In this document: positions 15,989-26,107 of the stretch, in pieces
How positions within the stretch are numbered: the first letter of the stretch is position 1
Layout of the letters: every line of letters begins with the position of its first letter
Origin: Candidatus Gastranaerophilales bacterium
Lineage (GTDB): Bacteria > Cyanobacteriota > Vampirovibrionia > Gastranaerophilales > Gastranaerophilaceae
NCBI GenBank assembly: GCA_944326585.1
Contig: CALVEN010000004.1
Location: 62,001 to 126,000 of the forward strand
Direction of reading: 5' to 3'
Length of the DNA stretch: 64,000 bases
Notes under the pieces: generated by a model
What the model was told of the DNA's origin: nothing
The model's database searches: none
The model's input: only the letters and a program-made list of their open reading frames with translations
Translations under genes and position numbers: made by a program

Positions 15989-17962
15989 ATGAAATTATTG
16001 GAGATTAAGAATAATCTTGTAAAAATATCTTATACTGACGACGATAATATAGCTCTTGCTAAATTTATTGCGCTTGTTGACAACAACAAATCATATGTCG
16101 GGCAAATCGTAAATCTTAAAGCTGAAATCACGGCAAATTATGCGATTGCGAGGTTAATTTTTACATTTAACAATGAAGGAATCGTTGATAATTACGACGG
16201 TTCAATCCCCTCCATAAAATCGCAGCTTTCCCGGTTGAATTCGGAAGATATTCTGAAACTCCTTCCTATGGAAAAACCCGTTGCAATAGGAGAACTTGCA
16301 CAGCAAAATACAATGCTGAAAGTTGATGAAACTTTATTTGAAAAAAATCTTACTATTTGTGCGGAAAAATTTGATAACATAAACACAATTGTTAAAAATT
16401 CGACCTCTCAACTTGCCGCATACAGAGAAAAGATTGTCGTAATTGACATTGATCATACATTCGGAGAATTTGAACCGATAAGATTTAAAAGAAATTTCAA
16501 ACTTCCTCTGAATTATCAGATGATAGATTACATCTACGAAAACGACCTTACGGAAGTTGAAGCCGCAAGCAAAGCTGTTATTCAAGATATTTTTTATGAA
16601 GTTCAGGAATATACAAAAACTGTTGAAGGGAATTTCATACCTTTCGATACATTTTTAAACGTTGTATCACAGCAGTATGAACAGTCAAGTATCCCCGAAC
16701 TCGCGCTTTTGAAACATAAATTACTAAAATACTACGAAGAAAACGTGTTTGCACAAACACAAGAAGATATTGACGGACTGAAAAAGGCTATAGAAGAAAA
16801 TCAGATTACATATATTGATATAGCAGATGTATCAGACAACTTGCAAAAAGAGCTTATTTCATATATTCATACCGTTCTTGATAAATTTGATTCTTACATT
16901 TATGTATTTGTAAAACTTACAAACAGAAACGCCGACAAAAAATTGTTAAATAAAATTGTCAGCAATGAACATATATTTACAACAATAATTTGCAGCCACA
17001 ATTACAAATATTTGCCGGAGTTAAAACAGCGTGCGGAAAACCTTATATTCTTTGCACCGCAGACACTTCAACACGACTTTGCAAGCTATAACACACTTTT
17101 GAACAAATTAAACGCCAATGAATTTATAATATACGGCGAGCTTACGCAGAATGTACCGTTTATAGTCGGCTTGAGCGAATTATCTCAAGATATTCCGTCT
17201 GAAGAATATCAAGAACCGAATATTGAAGTTGAGCATCAAGAAGAAATTTCAGATGAAGAAAATACACCGAATTTTGAAGAGAGTGCTGAAGTCTATGATT
17301 TTGATAATACAGAAGAGTTTGAGATTCCGGAGACTAATGAAGAACAACCTGAACAATTGACTCATGATGAACTTGTTGAACAGGTAGCAAAAGACGTTGA
17401 TGAGGTTTTTTACACGACTCCGCAGGAACAGCCTTCCATTGAAGATATTACATCTCAAGACACTATAACTGAGGATGATTTAGACTTTATTGATGACCTT
17501 ACAATTGAACAGCCCGAAGAACAACCAGTTGAGGAGCAGCCGGTTGAAGAAGAATCTGTATTGGCTGAAGATGAAAGTTCTATCAACGATTACGAGGTTA
17601 CCGAAGAACTTCCGTTTGAAGAAGAACACCCTCTCACCGAAGAAATTCCGGATGAAACCGTCATAATGGATGAAGAACCTGTTTTGGAAGATATTCCGAC
17701 AGATTTTGAAGAAGAAAATTCAAATGACAATCTTGATGAGCCGCAGCCGCCGGTGGTGCCTGTTTACCCGTCTGACGAACCGGTATTATCCGACGATAAA
17801 CCCGCATTTGAACAAGGCGATATGGTAGCACATCCCAAATACGGTAACGGCGTTATTGAAAAATTAATCAAATACGGCAATAAAACACTTTGCTCAATAT
17901 CTTTTGAAAATGTTGGAAGGAGACTTCTGGATCCGGCAATCTCAGAATTGCAAAAGCTCTAA
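15989..17962 (+). CDS. HerA/DUF87-like protein with a lost P-loop, acidic linker and UvrD-tail-like SH3 domain
   Basis: 657 residues. Residues 1-65 look like a HAS-barrel, and the following region aligns by eye with HerA-type ATPases: LTICAEKFDNINTIVKN (121-137) sits where GxTGSGKS belongs, VIDIDHTFGEF (151-161) matches the vvxDxHGEY strand, and FKLPLNYQMIDYI matches the next segment. The Walker A glycines and lysine are absent, so ATP hydrolysis is unlikely. Residues ~395-600 are a Glu/Pro-rich acidic linker. The C-terminal 50 residues (GDMVAHPKYGNGVIEKL, ISFENVGRRLL) resemble the small barrel at the end of UvrD/PcrA or CarD-type proteins, suggesting a link to nucleic acids or RNA polymerase. 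Function is inferred only. Confidence 0.72.
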   Translation: MKLLEIKNNLVKISYTDDDNIALAKFIALVDNNKSYVGQIVNLKAEITANYAIARLIFTFNNEGIVDNYDGSIPSIKSQLSRLNSEDILKLLPMEKPVAIGELAQQNTMLKVDETLFEKNLTICAEKFDNINTIVKNSTSQLAAYREKIVVIDIDHTFGEFEPIRFKRNFKLPLNYQMIDYIYENDLTEVEAASKAVIQDIFYEVQEYTKTVEGNFIPFDTFLNVVSQQYEQSSIPELALLKHKLLKYYEENVFAQTQEDIDGLKKAIEENQITYIDIADVSDNLQKELISYIHTVLDKFDSYIYVFVKLTNRNADKKLLNKIVSNEHIFTTIICSHNYKYLPELKQRAENLIFFAPQTLQHDFASYNTLLNKLNANEFIIYGELTQNVPFIVGLSELSQDIPSEEYQEPNIEVEHQEEISDEENTPNFEESAEVYDFDNTEEFEIPETNEEQPEQLTHDELVEQVAKDVDEVFYTTPQEQPSIEDITSQDTITEDDLDFIDDLTIEQPEEQPVEEQPVEEESVLAEDESSINDYEVTEELPFEEEHPLTEEIPDETVIMDEEPVLEDIPTDFEEENSNDNLDEPQPPVVPVYPSDEPVLSDDKPAFEQGDMVAHPKYGNGVIEKLIKYGNKTLCSISFENVGRRLLDPAISELQKL

Positions 17963-18831
17963 GAACTGACCTCCCGCCGGCATCTGTTTTTCATAAATGA
18001 TTGCAAAAATACCGACGAAAGTATAAGTATCATTCCAAGATAAAAAGACAGGTTAAGCTCTTTGGATTCACCTAAAAATACTGCGGCAATACCGATTCCG
18101 TATAAAGGCTCAAGATTTCCGCACAATGATACTGTAAACGGCGATATTGTTTTTAATGCCTGAATATGCAGTATATAAAGCCCTATTGTACAAAAAAACG
18201 CCAGAATAATTAAATAACCAAAATCAGAATATGACGGCAAAACCGTTTGCACAGGATTAAAATACAAATAAAAAGGCATGACAAGTGTTATAAATAATGC
18301 GCCTCCGCCCATTTCATAAAAAAGCATGCTTTTTGAAGGACGGTTAATAATTTTGTTATAAATTGAAAACAAAGCAAAAACAGCGGCGGATAAAACGCCT
18401 AAAACTATTCCAAACCTGTTTCCCGTATCAAAATTAAATATCAATCCTATACCTAAAACCGCAATAAGACTGTATCCTAAATCAACACGGGAAAATTTAA
18501 ACCTTTCAATTAAAGGTTCAAAAATCACAGTAAAAAAACCGACCAATGAATAACAAACCACCCCTACAGATACATTTGCATATTTTATACTTCCGTAAAA
18601 TAACAAAAAATGAAGTCCTAAAAGCGCGCCTGTCAAAGAAAGTTTTAATGCGTCCTTAAAATTTTCTTTCGGGAATTTTTTTGCTATACAAAATAAAATA
18701 CAAAGAATTAAAAAAGCAAGCCAGAGTCTGTAAAACACCAGAAGCCCTTCATTAAGATGTATAAGCTTGCCAAAAATACCGGTAAATCCGGCAAGTACAA
18801 CCGATACGTGCAATTTAACATAATCATTCAT
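17959..18831 (-). CDS. DMT-superfamily (EamA) transporter
   Basis: About 290 residues with ten hydrophobic segments arranged as two EamA repeats, e.g. LSLTGALLGLHFLLFYGSIKYANVSVGVV in the first and LCGNLEPLYGIGIAAVFLGE in the second, the usual signature of drug/metabolite exporters. The substrate cannot be told. ATG 18831 (MNDYVKLH) is preferred over GTG 18837 because TAAAAT lies exactly six bases upstream; it also follows glgA by 28 bases. It converges with the HerA-like gene, overlapping by four bases. Confidence 0.9.
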   Translation of the reverse strand: MNDYVKLHVSVVLAGFTGIFGKLIHLNEGLLVFYRLWLAFLILCILFCIAKKFPKENFKDALKLSLTGALLGLHFLLFYGSIKYANVSVGVVCYSLVGFFTVIFEPLIERFKFSRVDLGYSLIAVLGIGLIFNFDTGNRFGIVLGVLSAAVFALFSIYNKIINRPSKSMLFYEMGGGALFITLVMPFYLYFNPVQTVLPSYSDFGYLIILAFFCTIGLYILHIQALKTISPFTVSLCGNLEPLYGIGIAAVFLGESKELNLSFYLGMILILSSVFLQSFMKNRCRREVSS

Positions 18832-18859
18832 AACCACATTTTATGCACGTATTAAAAAT

Positions 18860-20302
18860 TTATCCAGCAAGTTCTCTATAGATTTCCAAATATTTTTTAG
18901 CACTTTTATCCCAGGAGAAATCAGCCTTCATAGCGGATTTACGCATAGCATCAAGCGTAGGCTTTTCATGATACACTCCGAGAGCACAATTAACAGCCTG
19001 CATCATATCCCATCCGTCATATCGCCAGAATTTAAAACCTGTTGAATCATTTAAAGGATACCCGACAACCGTATCTTCCAGCCCGCCTGTTGCTCTTACA
19101 ATCGGCAAAGACCCGTAATGCATTGCAATAAGCTGGCTTAATCCGCACGGCTCAAATTTTGACGGCATAAGAAAGAAGTCACTCCCGGCATAAATAAGAT
19201 TTGCAAGTTCAGCCTTATACCCGATATAAGCGCGAATATTAGACGTATTATTTGAAAGCCAGATTAAAAGATTTTCATAATCGCTATTGCCGCTTCCCAA
19301 AAATACAAAATCAGCATTTGTATTTTTCATATCATTTTCCGCACATCTTATAAGATCTACGCCTTTTTGCTCAACAAGACGTGAAATAAGAGCTATCAAA
19401 GGTTTTTCCGGATTATATTTTAAGCCGAAAAATTCACAAACCGCTTTTTTATTTTCTTCTTTTTTATCAAGAGATTTATATGTATAATTTGCAGCGAGAT
19501 TTTTATCTGTTTTCGGATTAAATACGGTATAGTCAATGCCGTTCAGGATTCCGACGAGTTTATTTTGATTCATTCTGAGAGTGTAATCCATTCCCTCTCC
19601 GTATTCACCGGTCAAAATTTCACGTGCGTAATTCGGAGAGACGGCAATAACTTTGTCCGAATAATTTATGGCACCTTTCATCCAGTTAACTTTGCCGTAA
19701 TGTTCAACCCCCCATTCATTATAGACAATGTCTTTACGCATATTTGCAAAATCAAGAACATCTTCAAACCAGACGCCCTGATATGCAAGATTATGTATTT
19801 CAAAAACAGTTTTAGTATTTTTCCAGAAATCATCAAACCTGTAATTACTATGCAGATAAACAGGAATCATTGCAGTATGCCAATCATTTGCATGTATAAC
19901 ATCTGCTCTGAAATTCAAAGCTTTAGCATATTCCAAAACCGCGAGCGAAAATGCAATATATCTTTCATGTTCATATCTTGTATCCAGCCATTTCGGATAA
20001 ACTTCTTTAAAACATGTAAAATACCAGTCATTATGTACAAAAAATACATTTATATTTGTATCGGGCAATTTACACATAAACAGTCTGAATTTATGCCCCT
20101 GGTTTCCGAAAGTAAGCCACATCTCTGAATTTTCAAGTTCTTTGATTCCGTATTTATCGGCATCAATAAGACCGTGGAACGGCGTAAAAATAGCGATTTC
20201 AGCATCATCTTCAATATATTTGGGCAAACTGCCTACAACGTCTGCAAGCCCGCCCGCTTTTGAAAACGGTGCAACTTCGGCTGATGCAAATAAAATTTTC
20301 AT
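18860..20302 (-). CDS. glgA: glycogen synthase, ADP-glucose type
   Basis: A 480-residue GT5 enzyme elongating alpha-1,4-glucan from ADP-glucose. The N-terminal KAGGLADVVGSLPK motif binds the donor. Other GT5 landmarks are HANDWHTAMIPVYL, GILNGIDYTVFNP, SRLVEQKGVDL and the C-terminal SKFEPCGLSQLIAMHYGSLPIVRATGGLEDTV with its catalytic Glu. Length is typical. It abuts the stop of the 1180-residue gene (ATG overlaps), so it is cotranscribed with it. No other glg genes lie in the window. Confidence 0.97.
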   Translation of the reverse strand: MKILFASAEVAPFSKAGGLADVVGSLPKYIEDDAEIAIFTPFHGLIDADKYGIKELENSEMWLTFGNQGHKFRLFMCKLPDTNINVFFVHNDWYFTCFKEVYPKWLDTRYEHERYIAFSLAVLEYAKALNFRADVIHANDWHTAMIPVYLHSNYRFDDFWKNTKTVFEIHNLAYQGVWFEDVLDFANMRKDIVYNEWGVEHYGKVNWMKGAINYSDKVIAVSPNYAREILTGEYGEGMDYTLRMNQNKLVGILNGIDYTVFNPKTDKNLAANYTYKSLDKKEENKKAVCEFFGLKYNPEKPLIALISRLVEQKGVDLIRCAENDMKNTNADFVFLGSGNSDYENLLIWLSNNTSNIRAYIGYKAELANLIYAGSDFFLMPSKFEPCGLSQLIAMHYGSLPIVRATGGLEDTVVGYPLNDSTGFKFWRYDGWDMMQAVNCALGVYHEKPTLDAMRKSAMKADFSWDKSAKKYLEIYRELAG

Positions 20303-23300
20303 TATGCCTCACTTTCCGGGAGATTTTGTGTCTCTTCTTGCTCCTTGGTTAAAATTTCTTCATCACTGTTTAGGGAATTTTCACCGGCAGTTTCTTCGCC
20401 GGTATCTTCCGAAACTTGTTCCTCAATTATATAATGTTCGGGATTTACGTCAAACTCAAATTTTATGTTATATTTCTGCGTAATATAATGTGCCTGATTA
20501 AGACAAATCTGAGCTTTATCAACCTGTCCCATAAACATCATGATTTTAAACATATTATATTTAAACAACAAAATGACAAAATTGCTTGCTTTACCGTATC
20601 GCTCAAGCTGAATTATAGAATTATTAAGCATACCGTATGCAACATCAAATCTTTTTTGTCTGATATTCATCTCGCTTAAGAAATACCAACCCAAATGCTG
20701 CAGAAGATACATTCCCTGATTCTTAACCGATTTAATAATCTTATAAATAATTGAAGAAGCTTTTTTGTACGAATTCAAATTAATATACGTATAACCAATC
20801 AACAAATCGCAGAATATTTCAATTTGATGAAGATTTTTGGCCTTTGCATTCAATTTTGCAATATAAATTTCTTCGGCAAATTCTTCATAATTATCTTTAT
20901 GATTTATAAACGCATTAATAACATGATAAATAACTTTTGAGAATTTATCCTCGGATGTCATATCCTCGGATATAAACACTTCGCGTCCTGCCACAAGTTC
21001 CTGAAGCTGGACAATGATATCATAAGATTTCGGTATAAAGCTTAATGATGAATATGCAAGATCCAAAAATTCTCTGACGTTACCTTTCAGTTGAATTACG
21101 TTTGCAAGAGCTATATAACCGACACAGCCAGCTATTAATTCTTTAAATTGTGCCTCTGACATATGTTCCGGTTTAATTCGGTTAATATTTTCATCATTAA
21201 CAACATTTAAAACCTTATACCCGACATCAATACAATCTTCCATTGCACCTATATTAAACAAAATTTCAATATGCACAATAGACATCAACAAGAAATACAG
21301 ATTAAAATTAGGCGCATCAGGATCAATAGACGCATTCGGGATTAAAGACAGGACTTTATGAGTAAGGCAAAGCGCATGGGTATATCTTGCAGATGCGAGA
21401 GCACCGTGAATCATCTTTGAACATAATAAAATAATTTTATCGATATCAGTTGTATTTTCAAGATTTTTAAGAGTAATTTCCGCGATATTTTGAGTTTTTT
21501 CCGGAACATATTCATACAAATTCTCCGAAATATTTTCATAAAGCTTGAGCTTATATTGTTCAATATCTTCATCGGACTCTTCAGCGACCTTTTTCTTTTC
21601 CAGAAGATTCAAAATTTCAGTAGAACAATTCAAATAAGCACTGAAATCGCCGAGCGACAGATTGACTTTAGCAAGTTTTTCCCATTCCAAAAATGCATTG
21701 CTTTCATCTGACAAAAGATTATAAAGATATGACTTAACCGGACTCGGCATATTTTCAACGAAAACTTTTGAGAAAAGTTCATTTGCAATTTTCTGGAGGT
21801 CAATTTTATTCATAACCTCAAGCAAATTAGCTCTCAAAATATTATAATTCGGGAAATACATACAATTGTTATAGAAATAAACATAACCCATATCGGATAA
21901 TTTGTTTATAATTTCTTCGGCATTTTCATACCCAAGGCTGTCAATGGTTGCAACATCAATTCTGGTACCTAAAAGAAGAACCGACGCCAAAAAACGCATA
22001 GTCTGAGGATCGTCTTTCAAAAGATTCAAACGGCGCCGCATAAGTCTATCCAAATTTGACGGGATAATAATGGTTTTCGGGTTAACCATTTCAACACAAT
22101 CATCTTTATACTGATAAATCCCGGATTCAATAAGATATTGAATTGCAAAATCAAGGAATAAAATACTGCCGCAGGAATATTTCGCGATTCTGTGGAAATA
22201 GAAATCATTCATGATATTGCGGTAAAAATTCTTATTATCCTCAATTATTCTTTCAAACGGTGTCGGTTTGAGAGTAATTTCCGTATAATAAGGACGGGTA
22301 ATCAAGAAGTGTGATTGTTTGTGAAGTGAAAAATCTTTGTCATAAGATATCAAATAACTGATCTGAAGCTGATCAAACGCTTCAAATAAATACTTCATAA
22401 CATCATACGAACTTGAATCAACCTTATCAAAATTTTCAATAAAAATAAGCGTATTCGGAATAACTTTTAACAATGTCAGAAAAATATCAAAATATTGATT
22501 TCTCGTATCAACAGCATTTTTTATCTGGCGTTCCGTAAGCGTAATCAAGTCATGAATCATATGCTCGGGGTCAATATTGGAAAATGCCGAAAAATCGTTT
22601 TGATTAAAAAGTTTTTGAGAAACCGTGTATTCAAAAATAGCTGACACCAAATCTCTAAAAAACGCATATGGTGTATATTTCATCTCATCATAACAGGTTA
22701 TTGAGATAATATTATTATAGATTCCCAATTCTTCAATTTCATTGATAATTTTCAACGAATAAGGGACATACATAGGTGCCGTTTTAATTGCAATAATACC
22801 TTTCGGAACAGACTGCAGCTTATTTACGACATGATAAAATACATCAACGTTTTCCGTTCTTATAAAGTCACAGTTAATTTCGTTAAAGTTAATAGTTTCA
22901 ATATCATAGATAGCATCCGGATCATACGGATTTTCTGCCCTTATTAAGGCTTCGCCGTCCATTTTATCCTGTTCGATAAGCATATTTTGAACAAAATTAG
23001 GAATTTTAATTTCGTCATCTTCTTCTTCCTCAAACAAAGACGGATCAATTTCAACCAGATCTTTCAAATCAAGTTCATAAAACATTTTCATTTCGCCGTC
23101 AATCAAAACGGAATTTAACGGCGTCATTTTATAATTCTTTTCCAGAGGTTCAAAAATAGCAGAATCCGTAATTACCTGAAAAGAATTCAAAACCTTTTCT
23201 TCAGTCTTAGTTTTTTTATAAATCATGCTGATATTGAATCCTGATTGATAATCATTAGGATCATCCTCGACTGATTTTTTCATCAAAAACATATTACAGC

Positions 23301-23844
23301 GTACGGATGTATTTTTCTTTCTGGCAAGCTTACAATTCAATCTGGTAATCAAATTTAAGATTTCAATTGCTGAATTAACCGCAGTATTCACGGAACCGTT
23401 GAAGGTATAATCCTTATCAAAACGTATGACATAAGTTTTATCAATAATCTGACGTCTGAGCCCAACTGATTTTACATAATCTGCAATAACTTTATCCAGA
23501 TTAACCTTGAATTTGTTATATAACTTAACCGAACCTAAGGTATCTTTCATTTCAGAAAGATTCGGGAAATCAATTGTGAGCATGACAAAATCATCGGTGT
23601 TAGCTTCATTTAAAATAACACTTTTTTCCAGCGGGAACTTGCATTTAGAACACTTCTTATTTGCAGTCGGATTAACCTTGCCGCAATTATGACATTTTGT
23701 TACTATAACGTAACCGCATTTTTTACATGTATTGCTTTCGTTAATGGTCTTACAAATAGGACAGACAACCTTCAGCACCTTTTTACAGTTAGGGCATACA
23801 ATTGCTTTGTCATCAATTTCTAAACCGCATTTTGGACATTCCAT
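20302..23844 (-). CDS. zinc-ribbon, cyclase-like, STAND-like and TPR-like giant protein with degenerate ATP site
   Basis: 1180 residues. Six CxxC pairs in residues 3-68 form about three zinc ribbons (DZR type). Residues ~85-265 (MLTIDFPNLSE, ending at MKMFYELDLKDLVEID) have the layout of a class III nucleotidyl-cyclase homology domain, without recognisable catalytic metal or base residues. Residues ~335-640 resemble a STAND/AAA module, but the Walker A place reads IIAIKTAPMYVPYS with no GK[ST], while a Walker B-like LIFIENFDKVD survives near 466-476. The rest is helical, TPR-like. This is the layout of cyclase-AAA-TPR regulators, probably as a scaffold or signal receiver. The ATG lies six bases from an extended -10. 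It is followed by glgA. Confidence 0.8.
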   Translation of the reverse strand: MECPKCGLEIDDKAIVCPNCKKVLKVVCPICKTINESNTCKKCGYVIVTKCHNCGKVNPTANKKCSKCKFPLEKSVILNEANTDDFVMLTIDFPNLSEMKDTLGSVKLYNKFKVNLDKVIADYVKSVGLRRQIIDKTYVIRFDKDYTFNGSVNTAVNSAIEILNLITRLNCKLARKKNTSVRCNMFLMKKSVEDDPNDYQSGFNISMIYKKTKTEEKVLNSFQVITDSAIFEPLEKNYKMTPLNSVLIDGEMKMFYELDLKDLVEIDPSLFEEEEDDEIKIPNFVQNMLIEQDKMDGEALIRAENPYDPDAIYDIETINFNEINCDFIRTENVDVFYHVVNKLQSVPKGIIAIKTAPMYVPYSLKIINEIEELGIYNNIISITCYDEMKYTPYAFFRDLVSAIFEYTVSQKLFNQNDFSAFSNIDPEHMIHDLITLTERQIKNAVDTRNQYFDIFLTLLKVIPNTLIFIENFDKVDSSSYDVMKYLFEAFDQLQISYLISYDKDFSLHKQSHFLITRPYYTEITLKPTPFERIIEDNKNFYRNIMNDFYFHRIAKYSCGSILFLDFAIQYLIESGIYQYKDDCVEMVNPKTIIIPSNLDRLMRRRLNLLKDDPQTMRFLASVLLLGTRIDVATIDSLGYENAEEIINKLSDMGYVYFYNNCMYFPNYNILRANLLEVMNKIDLQKIANELFSKVFVENMPSPVKSYLYNLLSDESNAFLEWEKLAKVNLSLGDFSAYLNCSTEILNLLEKKKVAEESDEDIEQYKLKLYENISENLYEYVPEKTQNIAEITLKNLENTTDIDKIILLCSKMIHGALASARYTHALCLTHKVLSLIPNASIDPDAPNFNLYFLLMSIVHIEILFNIGAMEDCIDVGYKVLNVVNDENINRIKPEHMSEAQFKELIAGCVGYIALANVIQLKGNVREFLDLAYSSLSFIPKSYDIIVQLQELVAGREVFISEDMTSEDKFSKVIYHVINAFINHKDNYEEFAEEIYIAKLNAKAKNLHQIEIFCDLLIGYTYINLNSYKKASSIIYKIIKSVKNQGMYLLQHLGWYFLSEMNIRQKRFDVAYGMLNNSIIQLERYGKASNFVILLFKYNMFKIMMFMGQVDKAQICLNQAHYITQKYNIKFEFDVNPEHYIIEEQVSEDTGEETAGENSLNSDEEILTKEQEETQNLPESEA

Positions 23845-23850
23845 ACCGAA

Positions 23851-23861
23851 ATTATATCATA
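23851..23861 (-). promoter_or_regulatory. extended -10 box, leaderless start of the 1180-residue gene
   Basis: On the minus strand TATGATATAAT is followed by TTCGGT and then ATG at 23844. The hexamer TATAAT is perfect, the TGn extension is present and the gap to ATG is six bases, with no SD. Confidence 0.7.
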
Positions 23862-23946
23862 TATAATATTAATAAACAATAACCTTTTATTAAGAATTTT
23901 TCCAAACACAAATATTATGCTATTATTTTAAAAAGAAGGATACAAT

Positions 23947-25014
23947 ATGAGCATAATTGCGGACGACAACGAATTCAAAATTTCAAAAACCATAAAAAAT
24001 CCGGTAATAAAATCTGAATCAATTGAATTTGATAAAAACTTTGAGAACAGCATAAGACCGAAAACATTTGACGCTTATATAGGTCAGACAGCCTTAAAAG
24101 ACACCTTAAAAATAACGATAGAAGCAGCAAAAAAACGCGGACAGCCACTGGATCATTTGTTATTTTACGGTCCTCCGGGTCTTGGCAAAACAACAATTGC
24201 CGGAGTAATTGCGGAGCAAATGGGAGTTGACATCAAAATAACCTCTGCACCGGCGCTTGAAAGACCGCGTGATATTATAGGGATATTAATGTCTTTAAAA
24301 GGCGGTGAAATACTTTTCATTGACGAAATTCACAGGCTGAACAGGGTTGCGGAAGAAATATTATACCCGGCAATGGAAGATTTTATTCTGGATATGACAA
24401 CAGGTAAGAGCCGAACGGTCAAAACAATGCGCATACCGCTTCCGAAATTCACGTTAATCGGCGCGACAACAAAAGCCGGAGAGCTTTCCGGCCCGCTAAG
24501 AGATCGTTTCGGGATAATCCACAGGCTGGAATTTTATACCACGGACGAATTATCAGAGGTAATAAAACGCACCGCAGGAATTTTGAATATAGATATTGAC
24601 GAAAAAGGTGCCGCAGCGATTGCCGGAAGATCAAGAGGCACTCCCCGTATTGCCAACAGGCTTGTAAAACGCGTAAGCGACTTTGCACTTGTAAAACATG
24701 ACGGAAAGATTACGGAAGATATTGCAAACAGCGCCCTTGACACCTTGAAAATAGATGAATTCGGGCTTGATACAACAGACAGAACGCTTTTAAAACTGAT
24801 TATCGATAAATACGACGGCGGGCCTGTCGGGATTGAAACAATAGCCGCAGCAATAGGCGAAGATGTAAGGACAATAGAAGATGTCTGCGAGCCTTTTTTA
24901 CTGCAGGCAGGGCTTTTGCAGAGAACCCCGAGAGGAAGACGGGTATCACCGGAAGCATACAGACACCTTGGCTATAAAAATATTCAATTTACGGAACAAA
25001 AAGGGCTGTTCTAA
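23947..25014 (+). CDS. ruvB: Holliday junction branch-migration ATPase RuvB
   Basis: A 355-residue RuvB hexamer subunit that drives RuvA-bound Holliday junctions. Walker [10 protein letters not shown], Walker [10 protein letters not shown], sensor I GATTKAG, arginine-finger GPLRDRFGI and the C-terminal winged helix with QRTPRGR are all present. The start has an SD (AAGAAGGA) after an extended -10 TATGCTATTAT (23917-23927). An N-terminal extension of about 25 residues precedes the usual [11 protein letters not shown]. It converges with a pilin gene, overlapping by four bases. Confidence 0.98.
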   Translation: MSIIADDNEFKISKTIKNPVIKSESIEFDKNFENSIRPKTFDAYIGQTALKDTLKITIEAAKKRGQPLDHLLFYGPPGLGKTTIAGVIAEQMGVDIKITSAPALERPRDIIGILMSLKGGEILFIDEIHRLNRVAEEILYPAMEDFILDMTTGKSRTVKTMRIPLPKFTLIGATTKAGELSGPLRDRFGIIHRLEFYTTDELSEVIKRTAGILNIDIDEKGAAAIAGRSRGTPRIANRLVKRVSDFALVKHDGKITEDIANSALDTLKIDEFGLDTTDRTLLKLIIDKYDGGPVGIETIAAAIGEDVRTIEDVCEPFLLQAGLLQRTPRGRRVSPEAYRHLGYKNIQFTEQKGLF

Positions 25015-25685
25015 TACGGGTAATCCTCCGGATATTCCCAGCCGTTTTTCATAATTGTATCCGCGCAAAATTCAGGATTTGTGTTACAATCTTTGCCGGG
25101 TGAGGAATAAGGCATGATACCCTTATCAGTTCTTATAAACATAAACACATCTTTTCCGCATTCATTAGGAGAAGAAGCACCGTTTACATCAATATAAAGC
25201 TGAGAAGCATATATTGGGGTACCGTCTTGCGCTTGAGAATTTCTGGGCAAAAATACTATAGTACCGTTTTTTAACCTGAAAAGCAATCTTGTATCATCGG
25301 TTAATATCCCCCACCTGGAGCCGCAGCTCCATTTTTCCCTGTCTAAATCATCATCATAACCGCAATCACTCTTTGTAGCGCACAATACAGGATTTGCAAA
25401 ATACGGTTTCAAATATTTGGTCCAATACGCATTTACATCCATTTCCGCTCCGGTCGGCCATATTGACATCGGACCGTTATCAACTTCCGAAAGCCGTATT
25501 GCATTTGAAACAACAGAAAAAGAATTTTTCAGCTGAACAAGAATTTGTTTTTTCTGATATTTTGCAATAAGCGTCGGAATTGTCATAGCTGCTACGATAC
25601 CAATGATGGCAAGGGTTATAAGAACCTCTGCTAAGGTAAAGGCGGCTTTTTTAGAAGATACTAAGTTACTAAGGCAGTACGGCAC
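25011..25685 (-). CDS. prepilin-like protein with a disrupted 5' end
   Basis: About 224 residues if started at GTG 25685, giving a 15-residue leader and KKAA^[24 protein letters not shown]-type N-terminal helix (Glu +5). The C-terminal part has paired cysteines ([23 protein letters not shown]) and a DVNG motif, typical of type II/IV pseudopilin-like proteins. The frame stays open upstream to 26090, but that extension is a chain of dispersed non-coding repeats, so it is unlikely to be translated. No ATG or SD exists near the leader. It may be functional from GTG, or a pseudogene whose leader was split off by the repeat insertion. Confidence 0.65.
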   Translation of the reverse strand: MPYCLSNLVSSKKAAFTLAEVLITLAIIGIVAAMTIPTLIAKYQKKQILVQLKNSFSVVSNAIRLSEVDNGPMSIWPTGAEMDVNAYWTKYLKPYFANPVLCATKSDCGYDDDLDREKWSCGSRWGILTDDTRLLFRLKNGTIVFLPRNSQAQDGTPIYASQLYIDVNGASSPNECGKDVFMFIRTDKGIMPYSSPGKDCNTNPEFCADTIMKNGWEYPEDYPY

Positions 25686-26107
25686 TAAGAAAGTATTTTT
25701 GTCATTCTGAGCTCTCTGCCGAGCAAAACAATTGAGTATTGTTTTGCGAGAGGAAAAGAAGAATCTCCTGATATTTTTATTGAGATCCCGCAATAAATGC
25801 GGGATGACGTTTATTACTTGACCAAAGTTAAGTATGGTGTCCTGCCTCAGGCAGTGCGGGATGACGGTTATAGGTTGACCAATGTCTAGTGTGTTGTCGT
25901 GCCTCTCTTGTTCGCTCGCATGAAACGGCGTTGCGGTCTTTGCCTTCGCAAAGCCCTTCAGCCTCTGCTCGCTCACGCTCAGGCACTTCAGGATGACATG
26001 TTGCAGGTCGGATTTACTAATCCGACAGTTACCTCTTAGTGCCTTAGTATCATAGTATCTTAGTAACTTTCCCCAGAATATACCGCCCAAACCCTTGCTA
26101 TTTCTAT
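25686..26107. repeat. dispersed short-palindrome repeat field inserted before the pilin core
   Basis: About 420 bp made of short hairpin units ending in GATGAC or AATGAC: CCCGCA-N6-TGCGGG near 25786-25806, CCTGCC-tca-GGCAG near 25841-25862, a GTCGGATT/AATCCGAC hairpin near 26007-26026, and two copies of a CTTAGTATC/TTAGTAACTT motif that flank the field (about 25656-25687 and 26033-26070). Several units recur almost exactly at 33145-33320. Bracketing by the same motif suggests insertion or recombination between copies. Confidence 0.75.

Noticed and set aside
25686-26090. N-terminal 135 residues of the long open frame before the pilin at 25011
   Set aside because: Composed of the same dispersed palindromic repeats found in non-coding DNA elsewhere; no SD; places the prepilin site far from the N-terminus.
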